Assembly (NCBI RefSeq): GCF_900129965.1
Contig: NZ_FQXM01000014.1
Span: 1-64,000, forward strand
Reading direction: 5' to 3'
DNA: 64,000 nt
Origin: Clostridium grantii DSM 8605
GTDB lineage: Bacteria; Bacillota; Clostridia; Clostridiales; Clostridiaceae
Of the stretch, positions 47,275 through 56,018 are shown piece after piece. The stretch's first letter is position 1, and each line of letters starts with the position of its first letter. The position numbers and the translations under genes are program-made. The notes beneath the pieces are model-generated. The model was not told where the DNA came from. It worked only from the letters and a program-made list of their open reading frames with translations, and ran no database searches.

Positions 47275-48985
47275 TGAAAATTCTTACCCCCTTCTCATAA
47301 TCTATAAACCCTTGCACAAAATCAGTAGCATCTTTTATTCCAGCATCCTTTGCTAAATTATATAAAGAAGTTTCTTTAAGATTAGCTCTTTCAATTACAT
47401 TATTATCTGTTAATACAGCTGAGGCTGAAGTATCGGCTATTATCTCCCCATCTGCAAGTACTATAGTTCTATTAGTATACTCAAGCATTAAATGCATATC
47501 ATGAGTAATCATAATTGTTGTAACTCCAAGTTTATTGATTTCCACTAAAAACTCCATAATTTCACTATAATGTTTATAATCTTGCCCTGCTGTTGGTTCA
47601 TCTAATATTAAAATTTGAGGTTCAAGAACAAGTATTGAAGCAATAGTTACTCTCTTTTTTTGTCCATAACTAAGAGCTGAAATAGGCCATTCCTCAAAAG
47701 GAGCTAACCCGCATACTTTTAATACTTTTTCTACTCTGATTTTAATTTCCTCTTCATTAACTTCTCTCAATCTTAAACCAAGAGCTACCTCATCATAAAT
47801 TAATGACTTAGATATCATTTGATTTGGATTTTGCATTACTAAACCAATAATCTCTGCTCTTTCTTTAATACTTTTTTTACTTATATTTTCACCGTAGAAA
47901 TATATATCACCGGTATCCTGTGTTTCAAAACCACATAACAGCTTTGATATTGTGGATTTACCTGCTCCATTTTTACCTACAAGAGCTATCATTTCGCCTT
48001 TATTCACATTTAGATTCACTTTTTTTAATATTTGTTTTTTACCATCATAGGAAAAAGAAACATTACTCATTTCTAAAACTTTCTCACTCTGTTTTTCTTT
48101 ATGAGGTTTTGAGATTCCTTTATGCCATGATTTTAATTTCCCATTAAAATCATCAAATTTAAGACTCCATATATGTCCAGGTTTCATTTCTTCTTTTAAA
48201 GATATTCCTGCATATTTCAATGCTGTTATATACAAAGGCTCACGTATTCCATTCTCTGTCAAAATAGAAGAACATACCAATTCATGAGGATTCATATCAC
48301 AAATTATACGCCCTTCTCCCATTACAATTACTCTATCAATATCTTTATGTAGCACATCCTCAAGTCGATGTTCAATGATAATGATAGTTTTTCCTGATTT
48401 TTTATGAATATCATCAATAATTTCTATAGCTGTTTTTCCAGTTGCTGGGTCTAAATTAGCTAAAGGTTCATCAAATAGTAATACATCCACATCATCAATC
48501 ATAACTCCTGCTAGGGATGTTCTTTGCTTTTGTCCTCCTGATAATTCAAATGGGGATAATTTCAGTAAAGTATCCATATCCACCATTGCAGCCACTTTAT
48601 TTACTCTTTCATGCATCTCTTTTGTATCAATATTATCATTTTCCATGGCAAAAGCGATATCCTCACCAACGGTAAGGCCTACAAATTGTGCATCTGAATC
48701 TTGAAGTACTGTTCCAATAATCTTAGATAATTTAAAAATATCTTGTTCTTTCGTTACAAGATCCTTAATCTTAAGTGAACCTTGATTCTCTCCCCTATAA
48801 GAAAATGGAATTAAACCATTAAGACAATGTCCTAGTGTACTTTTTCCACTTCCACTAGGACCAACTATTAAAACTTTTTCACCTGGATTTATTTCAAGAT
48901 TTATATTGTGTAATGTAGGCTCTGATTGACTATAATATTGAAAACTATAATTAATAAATTCAATAATTGGTTTTTGTCTCATCAT
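47264..48985 (-). CDS. Fused ECF transporter ATPases (EcfA1-EcfA2 in one chain)
   Basis: This 573-residue protein contains two ABC ATPase domains. The N-domain (about 1-240) has GPSGSGKSTLGH, ELSGGQKQRTSLAG and VLLFDEPLANLD. The C-domain (about 305-545) has GKNGAGKSTISK, ALSYGQKKRVTIAS and ILILDEPTAGQD. A linker of about 65 residues joins them. Single-chain EcfAA' proteins are known for dedicated ECF systems. The start is ATG 48985, or the next codon, after AGGAG. It lies between the S component and ecfT. Confidence 0.92.
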   Translation of the reverse strand: MMRQKPIIEFINYSFQYYSQSEPTLHNINLEINPGEKVLIVGPSGSGKSTLGHCLNGLIPFSYRGENQGSLKIKDLVTKEQDIFKLSKIIGTVLQDSDAQFVGLTVGEDIAFAMENDNIDTKEMHERVNKVAAMVDMDTLLKLSPFELSGGQKQRTSLAGVMIDDVDVLLFDEPLANLDPATGKTAIEIIDDIHKKSGKTIIIIEHRLEDVLHKDIDRVIVMGEGRIICDMNPHELVCSSILTENGIREPLYITALKYAGISLKEEMKPGHIWSLKFDDFNGKLKSWHKGISKPHKEKQSEKVLEMSNVSFSYDGKKQILKKVNLNVNKGEMIALVGKNGAGKSTISKLLCGFETQDTGDIYFYGENISKKSIKERAEIIGLVMQNPNQMISKSLIYDEVALGLRLREVNEEEIKIRVEKVLKVCGLAPFEEWPISALSYGQKKRVTIASILVLEPQILILDEPTAGQDYKHYSEIMEFLVEINKLGVTTIMITHDMHLMLEYTNRTIVLADGEIIADTSASAVLTDNNVIERANLKETSLYNLAKDAGIKDATDFVQGFIDYEKGVRIFNEN

Positions 48986-49011
48986 ATACTGCTCCTAATT
49001 AACTTGTTATA

Positions 49012-49569
49012 TTATTTTTTACTTAAACTTCCTTTTGCTGTTCTTGTTGCAGAATATGCAATTAATAACAAAGTGCCTATAACCCCAACGCTTATTGTAT
49101 TAAGTAAAGCTGCTATTACACCTTGGGTAAATACTAAATTAGCAGGCTCTGCATAAATAAGTATATCTAATGATGGTGCCACAATTACCCAAGCAATAAC
49201 ATTACCTAATAATTGTATTACATTAAAAGTAATAATATCTTTTGTTTTAAATTCACCATCTTCAACTTTTGTTCTTTTAAATGCAAACCCAAAAATAAAA
49301 CTTGCCATACCACTAGCAATAACCCAACTCCACCAAGGGGAACCATATTGAATTGAATCACTTAAAGCATGTCCTATAAATGCAATTAATCCTCCTGCAA
49401 TAGGTCCAAATAAAGTAGCAAAAAAAGCACTTATACCATATGCTGTTTGAAAACTAGTTTCTGGTACTGGTGACGGTACTTTTACAAACATAAATAAAAG
49501 AGTAAAAATAGCAGCTCCAAGTCCAATGGCAACAATTGTTTTAGTAGAAATTTCAAAGTATTTTTTCAT
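49012..49569 (-). CDS. ECF transporter S component, UPF0397 family
   Basis: This substrate-specific membrane subunit has 185 residues and about five or six hydrophobic segments. The family core is well kept: TIVAIGLGAAIFTLLF, FGPIAGGLIAFIGHALSD and SPWWSWVIASG. UPF0397 proteins are often auto-labelled riboflavin transporters, but no FMN riboswitch precedes this gene. The operon partner is a SAM hydroxide adenosyltransferase, so the substrate should be treated as unknown. The start lies after GGAGAATTGAA. A short MITE-like repeat lies 26 bases upstream within the leader. Confidence 0.85.
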   Translation of the reverse strand: MKKYFEISTKTIVAIGLGAAIFTLLFMFVKVPSPVPETSFQTAYGISAFFATLFGPIAGGLIAFIGHALSDSIQYGSPWWSWVIASGMASFIFGFAFKRTKVEDGEFKTKDIITFNVIQLLGNVIAWVIVAPSLDILIYAEPANLVFTQGVIAALLNTISVGVIGTLLLIAYSATRTAKGSLSKK

Positions 49570-49594
49570 TTCAATTCTCCTTTTTCTTAATTTT

Positions 49595-49636
49595 ATAAGG
49601 ATCCCATTGTGAAACTTATTGAACTGAGATACCTAT
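49595..49636 (+). mobile_element. MITE-like intergenic repeat, copy 3 (42 bp, shortest)
   Basis: It starts ATAAGGATCCCATTGTGAAA and ends TTGAACTGAGATACCTAT, joining the two ends of the family with no interior. It is flanked by TA. It lies between the ECF promoter and the S-component start codon. Confidence 0.75.
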
Positions 49637-49696
49637 ATACCTAACTACATAAATGTAATTTAATATAAATACAACATAGCCTTAAATATCAACTAA

Positions 49697-49725
49697 ATTA
49701 TAGCATAATTTATATGTTGCTTCAA
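49697..49725 (-). promoter_or_regulatory. ECF-adenosyltransferase operon promoter
   Basis: On the minus strand, TTGAAG (49720-49725), 17-base spacer, TATAAT (49697-49702). The start codon is about 130 bases downstream. Confidence 0.7.
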
Positions 49726-49774
49726 TCTCTTCACTCTCTTCAATCCCAGTAAAAAAAAAGAATAGCAATGATTA

Positions 49775-49806
49775 ATAATATACTTCTTAAATAATATACT
49801 TCTTAA
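49775..49806. repeat. 16-bp tandem duplication
   Basis: ATAATATACTTCTTAA occurs twice without spacing (49775-49790 and 49791-49806), downstream of the cold-shock gene terminator. Confidence 0.7.
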
Positions 49807-49807
49807 T

Positions 49808-49840
49808 GAAAAAAAACCTGAAGAAAAATCTCCAGGTTTT
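49808..49840 (-). terminator. Terminator of the cold-shock gene
   Basis: AAAACCTG (49813-49820) pairs with CAGGTTTT (49833-49840), with extra inner AGA/TCT pairs, followed by a T-run on the minus strand. Confidence 0.85.
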
Positions 49841-49850
49841 AATAGTTAAA

Positions 49851-50048
49851 TTAGATTGTAGCTATGTTTTCTGCTTGAGGGCCTTTTGGTCCTGAAACAA
49901 CGTCAAAAGAAACTTTTTCGCCTTCTTCTAAAGTTTTGTATCCATCTTTTTGTATTTGTGAAAAGTGAGCAAATACGTCATTACCTTCATCTGTAGTAAT
50001 AAATCCAAATCCTTTTTCGCTGTTAAACCATTTTACTGTTCCTGTCAT
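49851..50048 (-). CDS. Cold-shock protein (CspA family)
   Basis: This 65-residue single-stranded nucleic-acid-binding protein is a single OB-fold cold-shock domain. RNP1 is KGFGFITT and RNP2 is VFAHFSQI. It acts as an RNA chaperone. Length and the start [13 protein letters not shown] are typical. The leader is over 100 bases long and contains a 13-bp stem ending at the ribosome site, a likely temperature-dependent control element. Confidence 0.97.
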   Translation of the reverse strand: MTGTVKWFNSEKGFGFITTDEGNDVFAHFSQIQKDGYKTLEEGEKVSFDVVSGPKGPQAENIATI

Positions 50049-50060
50049 TTTTCTTACCTC

Positions 50061-50114
50061 CGAAATTTTTATTCCTTTAATTCTTGAAAAAACAAATAAT
50101 AAATAAAAATTTCG
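50061..50114 (-). promoter_or_regulatory. Leader hairpin at the cold-shock gene ribosome site
   Basis: Perfect 13-bp arms CGAAATTTTTATT (50061-50073) and AATAAAAATTTCG (50102-50114), 28-base loop. In the transcript the 3' arm ends at the first G of GGAGG (50057-50061). The stem is almost all A-U, so it should melt easily and could sense temperature. The rest of 50115-50280 is AT-rich leader and promoter. Confidence 0.6.
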
Positions 50115-50283
50115 AAATCTATGTATCTAAGTTATTCTTATCTATATACAAATCGATAAATATTATTATAATAAGTTATTTGCTTCTGAATCAAGGTACT
50201 ATATAAGTATACATCATATAAAAAAAAATGCAAGTATTTTCTGATTATTTATATTTTTATTGTTTCATAGTTAATTCATTAAT

Positions 50284-50325
50284 AATAAAAGCCACCATCA
50301 TTTTCTTCATAAAAATAGCGACTTT
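50284..50325 (-). terminator. Terminator of the thioredoxin-reductase fusion gene
   Basis: Stem 50288-50298 with 50315-50325 including G-U pairs, followed on the minus strand by TTTTATTATT. Confidence 0.65.
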
Positions 50326-50335
50326 TTTATAATTT

Positions 50336-51619
50336 TTATTTAATATTCTTAATAAACCTTTCAGCCATAACCGCAGAAATTGCTCCATCAGAAGCTGCTG
50401 TTATAATTTGTCTAACTTGTTTTGTCCTGATATCTCCTGCTGCAAAAACCCCTTCTAAATTTGTTTTTGTATCTTCATTAGCTATTATATAACCTAATTG
50501 ATCTAAGTTAATTTGATTTTTGTATAACTCTGATTTTGGTTCTGATCCGATATATACAAATACTCCTTCTGTTGAAATTTCCATGATTTTTTTTGTAATC
50601 AAATTTTCAATCACAATAAACTGTAGTCTTTTATCTTTTCCTTTTACCTCTCTCACTTCTGAATTCAATATAACGCTTATTTTATCCTTATTTAAAACTT
50701 CCTTTATAGCTTTATTTCCTGCTTGAAATTTATCAAATTGATGAATTATAGTCACCTCAGAGGCATATTTACACAACAATACCGCTTCTTCAAGTGCAGA
50801 ATTTCCTCCTCCAATCACTACTATTTTTTTATCCTTATACATAGGTGCATCACAAGTTGCACAATAATGTATTCCTTTTCCCATAAAAGTATGCGCATTC
50901 TTTGCTGGTAATTGTTTTGGTTTTGCCCCTGAAGCAATGATTATAGACTTTGCATAAAAGTCAGTATCTTCAGTTCTAACATATTTAATTTCAGATATCA
51001 AATCCACCTTTAAAATCTCTTTTAAATCTTTAATTAAAGTTCCAAAAGAAATAGCTTGGTTTTTCATATTTTCAATTAAAATCTTACCTTTTATACACCC
51101 TTTACTCCCCGGATAATTTTCTACATTATACAATGTAGCTGTTTGACCTCCTATTACATTTTCATCTATTAAAATAGTTTTTAATCCTGCTCTTGAAGCA
51201 TAAATGGCTGCCGAGAGACCTGCTACACCTGCACCTAAAATTATCAAATCACAATAAACTTTTTTTCTTTCAATAGTTGGTAGCATTTGTTTAAACACAT
51301 CTTCGAAAACTTTTCTTACTTCTACTAAACTCAAAAATCCTGTTAACCTTGTCCCAACTTCTTTCCCTTTATTAAAAAATAAAAGAGTAGGACTACTTAA
51401 AACATTTAAACTCAATCCAAAATCCTTATTAGCTGTTCTTAATATTTTTACAAACTTTATTTGATTACCATACCTCTCATTTAATCTTGTATATATAGGG
51501 GATAAAACTTCACAAGGTGGACATCCTTCTGAATAAAACTCCAAAACTACTGGTTTTAAACTTTCAATAACTTCACTCTGAAATTCAGTAGCATCTATTG
51601 TCTTTATATTCTCACTCAT
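50336..51619 (-). CDS. Thioredoxin-thioredoxin reductase fusion protein
   Basis: This 427-residue protein joins an N-terminal thioredoxin fold (about 1-108) to a thioredoxin-reductase-type flavoprotein (about 118-427). The thioredoxin site is CPPC (C33, C36) rather than CGPC. The reductase has the FAD motif GAGVAG (129-134), redox pair CATC (253-256), pyridine-nucleotide motif GGGNSALE and the terminal FAD motif GVFAAGDI. The known Mycobacterium leprae fusion has the thioredoxin at the C-terminus; here the order is reversed. It probably forms a self-contained disulfide relay. It starts after GAAGGATG. It is not part of an operon. Confidence 0.92.
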   Translation of the reverse strand: MSENIKTIDATEFQSEVIESLKPVVLEFYSEGCPPCEVLSPIYTRLNERYGNQIKFVKILRTANKDFGLSLNVLSSPTLLFFNKGKEVGTRLTGFLSLVEVRKVFEDVFKQMLPTIERKKVYCDLIILGAGVAGLSAAIYASRAGLKTILIDENVIGGQTATLYNVENYPGSKGCIKGKILIENMKNQAISFGTLIKDLKEILKVDLISEIKYVRTEDTDFYAKSIIIASGAKPKQLPAKNAHTFMGKGIHYCATCDAPMYKDKKIVVIGGGNSALEEAVLLCKYASEVTIIHQFDKFQAGNKAIKEVLNKDKISVILNSEVREVKGKDKRLQFIVIENLITKKIMEISTEGVFVYIGSEPKSELYKNQINLDQLGYIIANEDTKTNLEGVFAAGDIRTKQVRQIITAASDGAISAVMAERFIKNIK

Positions 51620-51787
51620 AATATATTCATCCTTCTTTGTTTATTATTGTAATACAAAATATTTTTCCCTATATTATTTTATGCTGAGGATAAGTTTTTG
51701 TATCATTATTTTCAATTTACTCAATTTAATATTATATTCAAGAAAAATACATTTTATATCTCTCCAAGGTAACTTTTCACCATTTTA

Positions 51788-51815
51788 TTGAATAAATTGT
51801 GTAAAATGTTATAAT
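51788..51815 (+). promoter_or_regulatory. Promoter of the TPR-GAF-GGDEF gene
   Basis: TTGAAT (51788-51793), 16-base spacer, TATAAT (51810-51815). Confidence 0.6.
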
Positions 51816-51855
51816 TAAAGATATATTGTTGTTTAAATAACATTGGAGGTATTTT

Positions 51856-53946
51856 ATGGATTCTTTTCATCAAATTGATACTAGTATCAATATACTAGCA
51901 CAACGCAACAAAATTGCCGAAAAACATTATGGTTCGTCAAAAATACAAGGCATTGAAATACTATCTTATGTAAATGAGACAATTGTTCATTCCTTAAAAA
52001 TAAATTACTATCAAGGCGTTTGTACGGGATATCGTGTTCTTGCTTTACATTATTCTAATATTGGCAGCGAAGAAAAAGCATTAAAATACCTTCTATTATG
52101 TGAAGAATATATAAAAAATTGTAATTTAGAAGAAATTAATTATGCTCATTTATATAATGCTTATGTAGTTTATTATTCAGATCTAATTGGTGACCAAGAA
52201 AAAGCAGCTTACTATTGCAAACTATCAATAGAAAAATCAGAAACCTTAGATAATAAAGTTATGCTTATGTGCTCAAAAGCATGTTTAGGCGCAATACATC
52301 TTAAACTCCAGAATCACGAACAAGGAATTGAATTAACAAATAGTACCTTAATCTACTATGAAGCTAAAAATGACCACCTTTCTTGTATGTATTGCTATAA
52401 CAATCTAGGGGAAGCATATTATAATTTGAATTTAATTGATAAATCTATTCTATACTATGAGAAAGCTTATAAATTAGCACTTGAAGAACAGGATATAGTT
52501 ATTATAGAGGATTCTTCCATTGGATTGTCCCGTATTTACTCAAAAAATGGAGATTTTACTAAAGCGATAAAACTTTTAGAAAAAACAATTCAAATCGCTA
52601 AAGATAATAAGGTAGTAAGGGTTGAAACAAATGCAATTTTTGAGCTAATAGATATATATATTTCCAAAGAAGATTTGAATAAAGCTGAGTCTTTGCTTGT
52701 GCAAAGCAAAAAACTAGTTGATGAAATCCATAATCGTTTAGTAGACCTTCATTACAATGAACGTAAAGCTAAAATTGCTGAAAAATTAGAGAATTTTAAA
52801 GAAGCTTACTATAGTAGCTTAAAATGTCAAGAATTGACCAAAATATTAGAAAGCGAAAACGCTAGGAATATTTCTAATAATTTACTTAAAACTCAATTAA
52901 ATAAAACAAGAGATAGACTTGAAACAATTTTTAAAATTGGAAGAGAATTAACAACAATGAATGTAATTGATGATGTTTTAATAGAAGTAACACAAAAGTT
53001 AAAGAAACTAATGGATGTTGATTTTATAGGTATTGGCGAAATTGTTAATGATTCTATATTATTTAATCACTGTTATGAAGAAGAAAATTTTTTGACACCT
53101 GTAAAATATTCATTAACTGATAAAAACAGTTTTGCAGTATGGTCAATTGAGCACCAAAAAGAACTTATGTTAAATGACATTGAATCAGAATATTCTCTTT
53201 ATATAAAAGAAACCAATATTGTGAATTCCACAGCTATGGGTAATATTACACACTCTTTGTTGTATGCTCCTTTAATTGTAAAAAATGAAATAATTGGTGT
53301 TTTTACAATCCAAAGTTACAAGAAAGATGCTTATTCCTCTGAAGAGTTTGAAATTTTTAAAATTATAGCATCTTATATAGCTATTGCTCAAGTAAACGCT
53401 TATCAAGCTGAAAAACTAAAAAATCTATCACTTATTGATACCCTTACAAATTTAAAAAACCGTAGTGGGTTTACTTCTGGCTTTGATAAAATAGTTTGTA
53501 ATAATTTTTCAATAATAAATAGCGTTTCACTTATTATGTTAGATTTAGACCATTTCAAATTAATTAATGATAACCATGGACATATGGCTGGTGATTTGGT
53601 TTTAAAAAAAGTTGGAAAGCTTTTAAGTGAATACGAGAATTCTGTTGATTTAGTCGCTAGAATTGGTGGTGAAGAGTTTGCTATATTAATTGTTAATAAA
53701 AGTATAAACTTCATAAGAACTCTAGCTGAAGATATAAGGTATTCTTTTGAAAACACAAAAGTTACTTACAAGAATAAACAAATAAAAATAACAACAAGCA
53801 TAGGGGTTTCTTATATATCTGTTGATAAAAATAAACTTTCATTATTCGAAGAGCTTTATTATCAAGCCGATAAAGCCCTTTATAGTGCAAAAGCTTTAGG
53901 TAGAAATAAGGTTGAATTTTTTAATAAAAAGGATACTTCAAACTAA
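51856..53946 (+). CDS. TPR-GAF-GGDEF diguanylate cyclase
   Basis: This 696-residue cytosolic signalling protein should make cyclic di-GMP. The N-terminal half (about 20-330) is a chain of TPR-like helical pairs, including YNNLGEAYYNLNLIDKSILYYE. A coiled linker and a GAF domain (about 355-515) follow. The C-terminal GGDEF domain (about 525-692) has LTNLKNRSG and an intact active loop ARIGGEEFAIL. The usual inhibitory-site Arg (RxxD before the loop) is replaced: the sequence reads NSVD, so feedback inhibition may be absent. It starts after GGAGG. Confidence 0.92.
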   Translation: MDSFHQIDTSINILAQRNKIAEKHYGSSKIQGIEILSYVNETIVHSLKINYYQGVCTGYRVLALHYSNIGSEEKALKYLLLCEEYIKNCNLEEINYAHLYNAYVVYYSDLIGDQEKAAYYCKLSIEKSETLDNKVMLMCSKACLGAIHLKLQNHEQGIELTNSTLIYYEAKNDHLSCMYCYNNLGEAYYNLNLIDKSILYYEKAYKLALEEQDIVIIEDSSIGLSRIYSKNGDFTKAIKLLEKTIQIAKDNKVVRVETNAIFELIDIYISKEDLNKAESLLVQSKKLVDEIHNRLVDLHYNERKAKIAEKLENFKEAYYSSLKCQELTKILESENARNISNNLLKTQLNKTRDRLETIFKIGRELTTMNVIDDVLIEVTQKLKKLMDVDFIGIGEIVNDSILFNHCYEEENFLTPVKYSLTDKNSFAVWSIEHQKELMLNDIESEYSLYIKETNIVNSTAMGNITHSLLYAPLIVKNEIIGVFTIQSYKKDAYSSEEFEIFKIIASYIAIAQVNAYQAEKLKNLSLIDTLTNLKNRSGFTSGFDKIVCNNFSIINSVSLIMLDLDHFKLINDNHGHMAGDLVLKKVGKLLSEYENSVDLVARIGGEEFAILIVNKSINFIRTLAEDIRYSFENTKVTYKNKQIKITTSIGVSYISVDKNKLSLFEELYYQADKALYSAKALGRNKVEFFNKKDTSN

Positions 53947-53951
53947 TTAAT

Positions 53952-53991
53952 ACAAAAAAAGTATGAATCCACTTATTCATACTTTTTTTGT
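53952..53991 (+). terminator. Terminator between the GGDEF and hcp genes
   Basis: Perfect 17-bp arms (53952-53968 and 53975-53991) with T- and A-rich bases, usable in both directions. Confidence 0.9.
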
Positions 53992-54043
53992 ATTTATATT
54001 ATATTGTTAAAAACTTTTAGTAAATCTGTATTTACTTTTTATA

Positions 54044-55696
54044 TTAATTAGCTTGGTTTAAAGAATTTTTTAAGTCTTCATCAGCAGTACTTATTGGTTT
54101 GATATCAAAAGTATCTACTAGATATTGTAAAACATTTGGAGAAATAAATGCTGGCAAACTTGGTCCTAAGTAAATTCCTTTTATACCTAGAGATAGTAAA
54201 GCTAATAAATCTGCTACAGCTTTTTGTTCATACCATGAAAGTACTATTGTAAGAGGTAATGAATTTACATCTGTATCAAATGCATCTGCCAAGGCTAAAG
54301 CTATTCTAACTGCAGAATAAGCATCGTTACATTGACCAACATCTAATAATCTTGGTAACCCTGCTACAGTTCCAAAATCCAATTTGTTAAATCTATACTT
54401 TCCACAAGCAAGAGTAAGTATGGCGCAATCTTTTGGAACTTTTTCAGCAAATTCTGTATAATAATTTCTTCCTGGTTTTGCTCCATCACATCCACCAATC
54501 AAGAAGAAATGTCTTAATTCACCAGATTTTACTGCATCAACGATAGCTCCTGCATGTGATAAAGTAGCATTGTGTCCAAATCCAACCAAAATTTCTTTTT
54601 TATCTTGATCTTCTTCAAATCCACCTAATTCTAATGCTTTATCTATTATTTCACTAAAATCTTTTGTACCATCTTCATTAACTTTTATGTTAATAAGACC
54701 TTCCCAACCCACAACATTAGTTGTAAATATTCTATCTTTATAACTATCTCTTGGTCTCATTAAACAATTAGTAGTCATTAATATACAACCTGGTATATTA
54801 TCAAACTCTTTTTGTTGATTTTGCCAAGCAGAACCGAAATTACCTACTAAATGTTTATATTTATTCAATGATGGATATCCATGAGCTGGTAACATTTCTC
54901 CATGAGTATAAATATTAATTCCTTTACCCTCTGTTTGCTCAAGTAACATTTCTAGGTCTCTTAAATCGTGACCAGAAATAATTATAAAAGGTCCTTTTTT
55001 AACATTTACATTTACTTGTTGAGGCGATGGATGGCTGTACTTTGTAGTATTAGCTTCATCAAGTACCTTCATTATTTCTACACTCATTTCTCCTGCTTTC
55101 ATAGTCATTCCAATTAAATCTTCAAGAGTTAATTCATCATTAGTAGTAGCTTCAAGAGCTAAAAAGTAAAATTGATCTACTTGATCGCTATTATAATTGA
55201 TAAATCTTGCTTGATGGCTATAAGCAGATATACCTTTTAATCCATATAATATTGTCCATCTTAAAGAACGAATATCTTCATTAAGCTCTTTATCATACAT
55301 AATACCCGCAATTTCTGAATCCTTTAACATAGTTTCTTTAGTTTCACTTAAATTATATGTAGCATAATTAGGATATTTAGCATCTGGTGCTTTTTCTCTT
55401 AATTCTTCCTTTATTTTTTGAGATTCCTTTAATAGTTTAACATGAACTTCAGGGTCAAAATTTACATTTGTTAATGTAGTAAATAATGAATCCTCTACGA
55501 ATTTAACAATTTCTTTATCTATCATTTCACCTTTTTCAATTAAAGGTTTTGCATAACAAGCTATTCCTTTTAATTGAAAAATCAATAAGTCTTGAAGATT
55601 GGCAATTTCTGGTACTTTACCACAAACCCCGCTTTTAGTACAACCTTTTCCACCCATTGTTTGTTCACATTGATAACAAAACATTGCATTTTCCAT
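54044..55696 (-). CDS. hcp: Hydroxylamine reductase / hybrid-cluster protein, class I
   Basis: This cytosolic Fe-S/Fe-S-O protein reduces hydroxylamine to ammonia in vitro and is linked to nitric-oxide and nitrosative stress defence. The 550-residue protein begins MENAMFCYQCEQT. The N-terminal cluster ligands C7, C10, C19 and C25 give the C-x2-C-x8-C-x5-C spacing of class I enzymes from anaerobes. Hybrid-cluster regions such as GGCDGAKPGRNYYTE, TLACGKYRFN and DVGQCNDAYS are present. I start at ATG 55696, eight bases after AGGAG. No HcpR-type palindrome is evident upstream, but TACTTAAGTA occurs near the predicted start of transcription. No adjacent electron-transfer partner gene is visible. 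Confidence 0.96.
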   Translation of the reverse strand: MENAMFCYQCEQTMGGKGCTKSGVCGKVPEIANLQDLLIFQLKGIACYAKPLIEKGEMIDKEIVKFVEDSLFTTLTNVNFDPEVHVKLLKESQKIKEELREKAPDAKYPNYATYNLSETKETMLKDSEIAGIMYDKELNEDIRSLRWTILYGLKGISAYSHQARFINYNSDQVDQFYFLALEATTNDELTLEDLIGMTMKAGEMSVEIMKVLDEANTTKYSHPSPQQVNVNVKKGPFIIISGHDLRDLEMLLEQTEGKGINIYTHGEMLPAHGYPSLNKYKHLVGNFGSAWQNQQKEFDNIPGCILMTTNCLMRPRDSYKDRIFTTNVVGWEGLINIKVNEDGTKDFSEIIDKALELGGFEEDQDKKEILVGFGHNATLSHAGAIVDAVKSGELRHFFLIGGCDGAKPGRNYYTEFAEKVPKDCAILTLACGKYRFNKLDFGTVAGLPRLLDVGQCNDAYSAVRIALALADAFDTDVNSLPLTIVLSWYEQKAVADLLALLSLGIKGIYLGPSLPAFISPNVLQYLVDTFDIKPISTADEDLKNSLNQAN

Positions 55697-55983
55697 AGTC
55701 ATCTCTCCTATTTCTTTTATTTTTAAATATTTTTCCAAATAAATAAGCATACACATGTTGAGTTAAATTAAATATAATCTTGAATTTAATTTAATAATAT
55801 ATAAAATACTTAAGTACATTATATCATTTTATTTCACTTTATGCTAATATTTTGTCATTTATATATTGTTTAGTAATTATATTGGAAATTTATTCTATTT
55901 ATATAAATGTACATGACTTTACAACATTCACAATTTTTATGATTCCCTTATAAAAAAATAATTATACACTTTAAGTGAACTTC

Positions 55984-56016
55984 AAAAGCTAGTTAATCTT
56001 TCATTAACTAGCTTTT
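55984..56016 (-). terminator. Terminator of the AEC transporter gene
   Basis: Perfect 14-bp arms (55984-55997 and 56003-56016) with a 5-base loop next to the AEC gene stop. The hcp upstream region 55800-55980 is AT-rich promoter DNA. Confidence 0.75.
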
Positions 56017-56018
56017 TT

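Noticed and set aside
49570..49850. FMN riboswitch ahead of the UPF0397 gene
   Set aside because: None of the conserved FMN (RFN) segments is visible; the leader is occupied by a MITE-like repeat.
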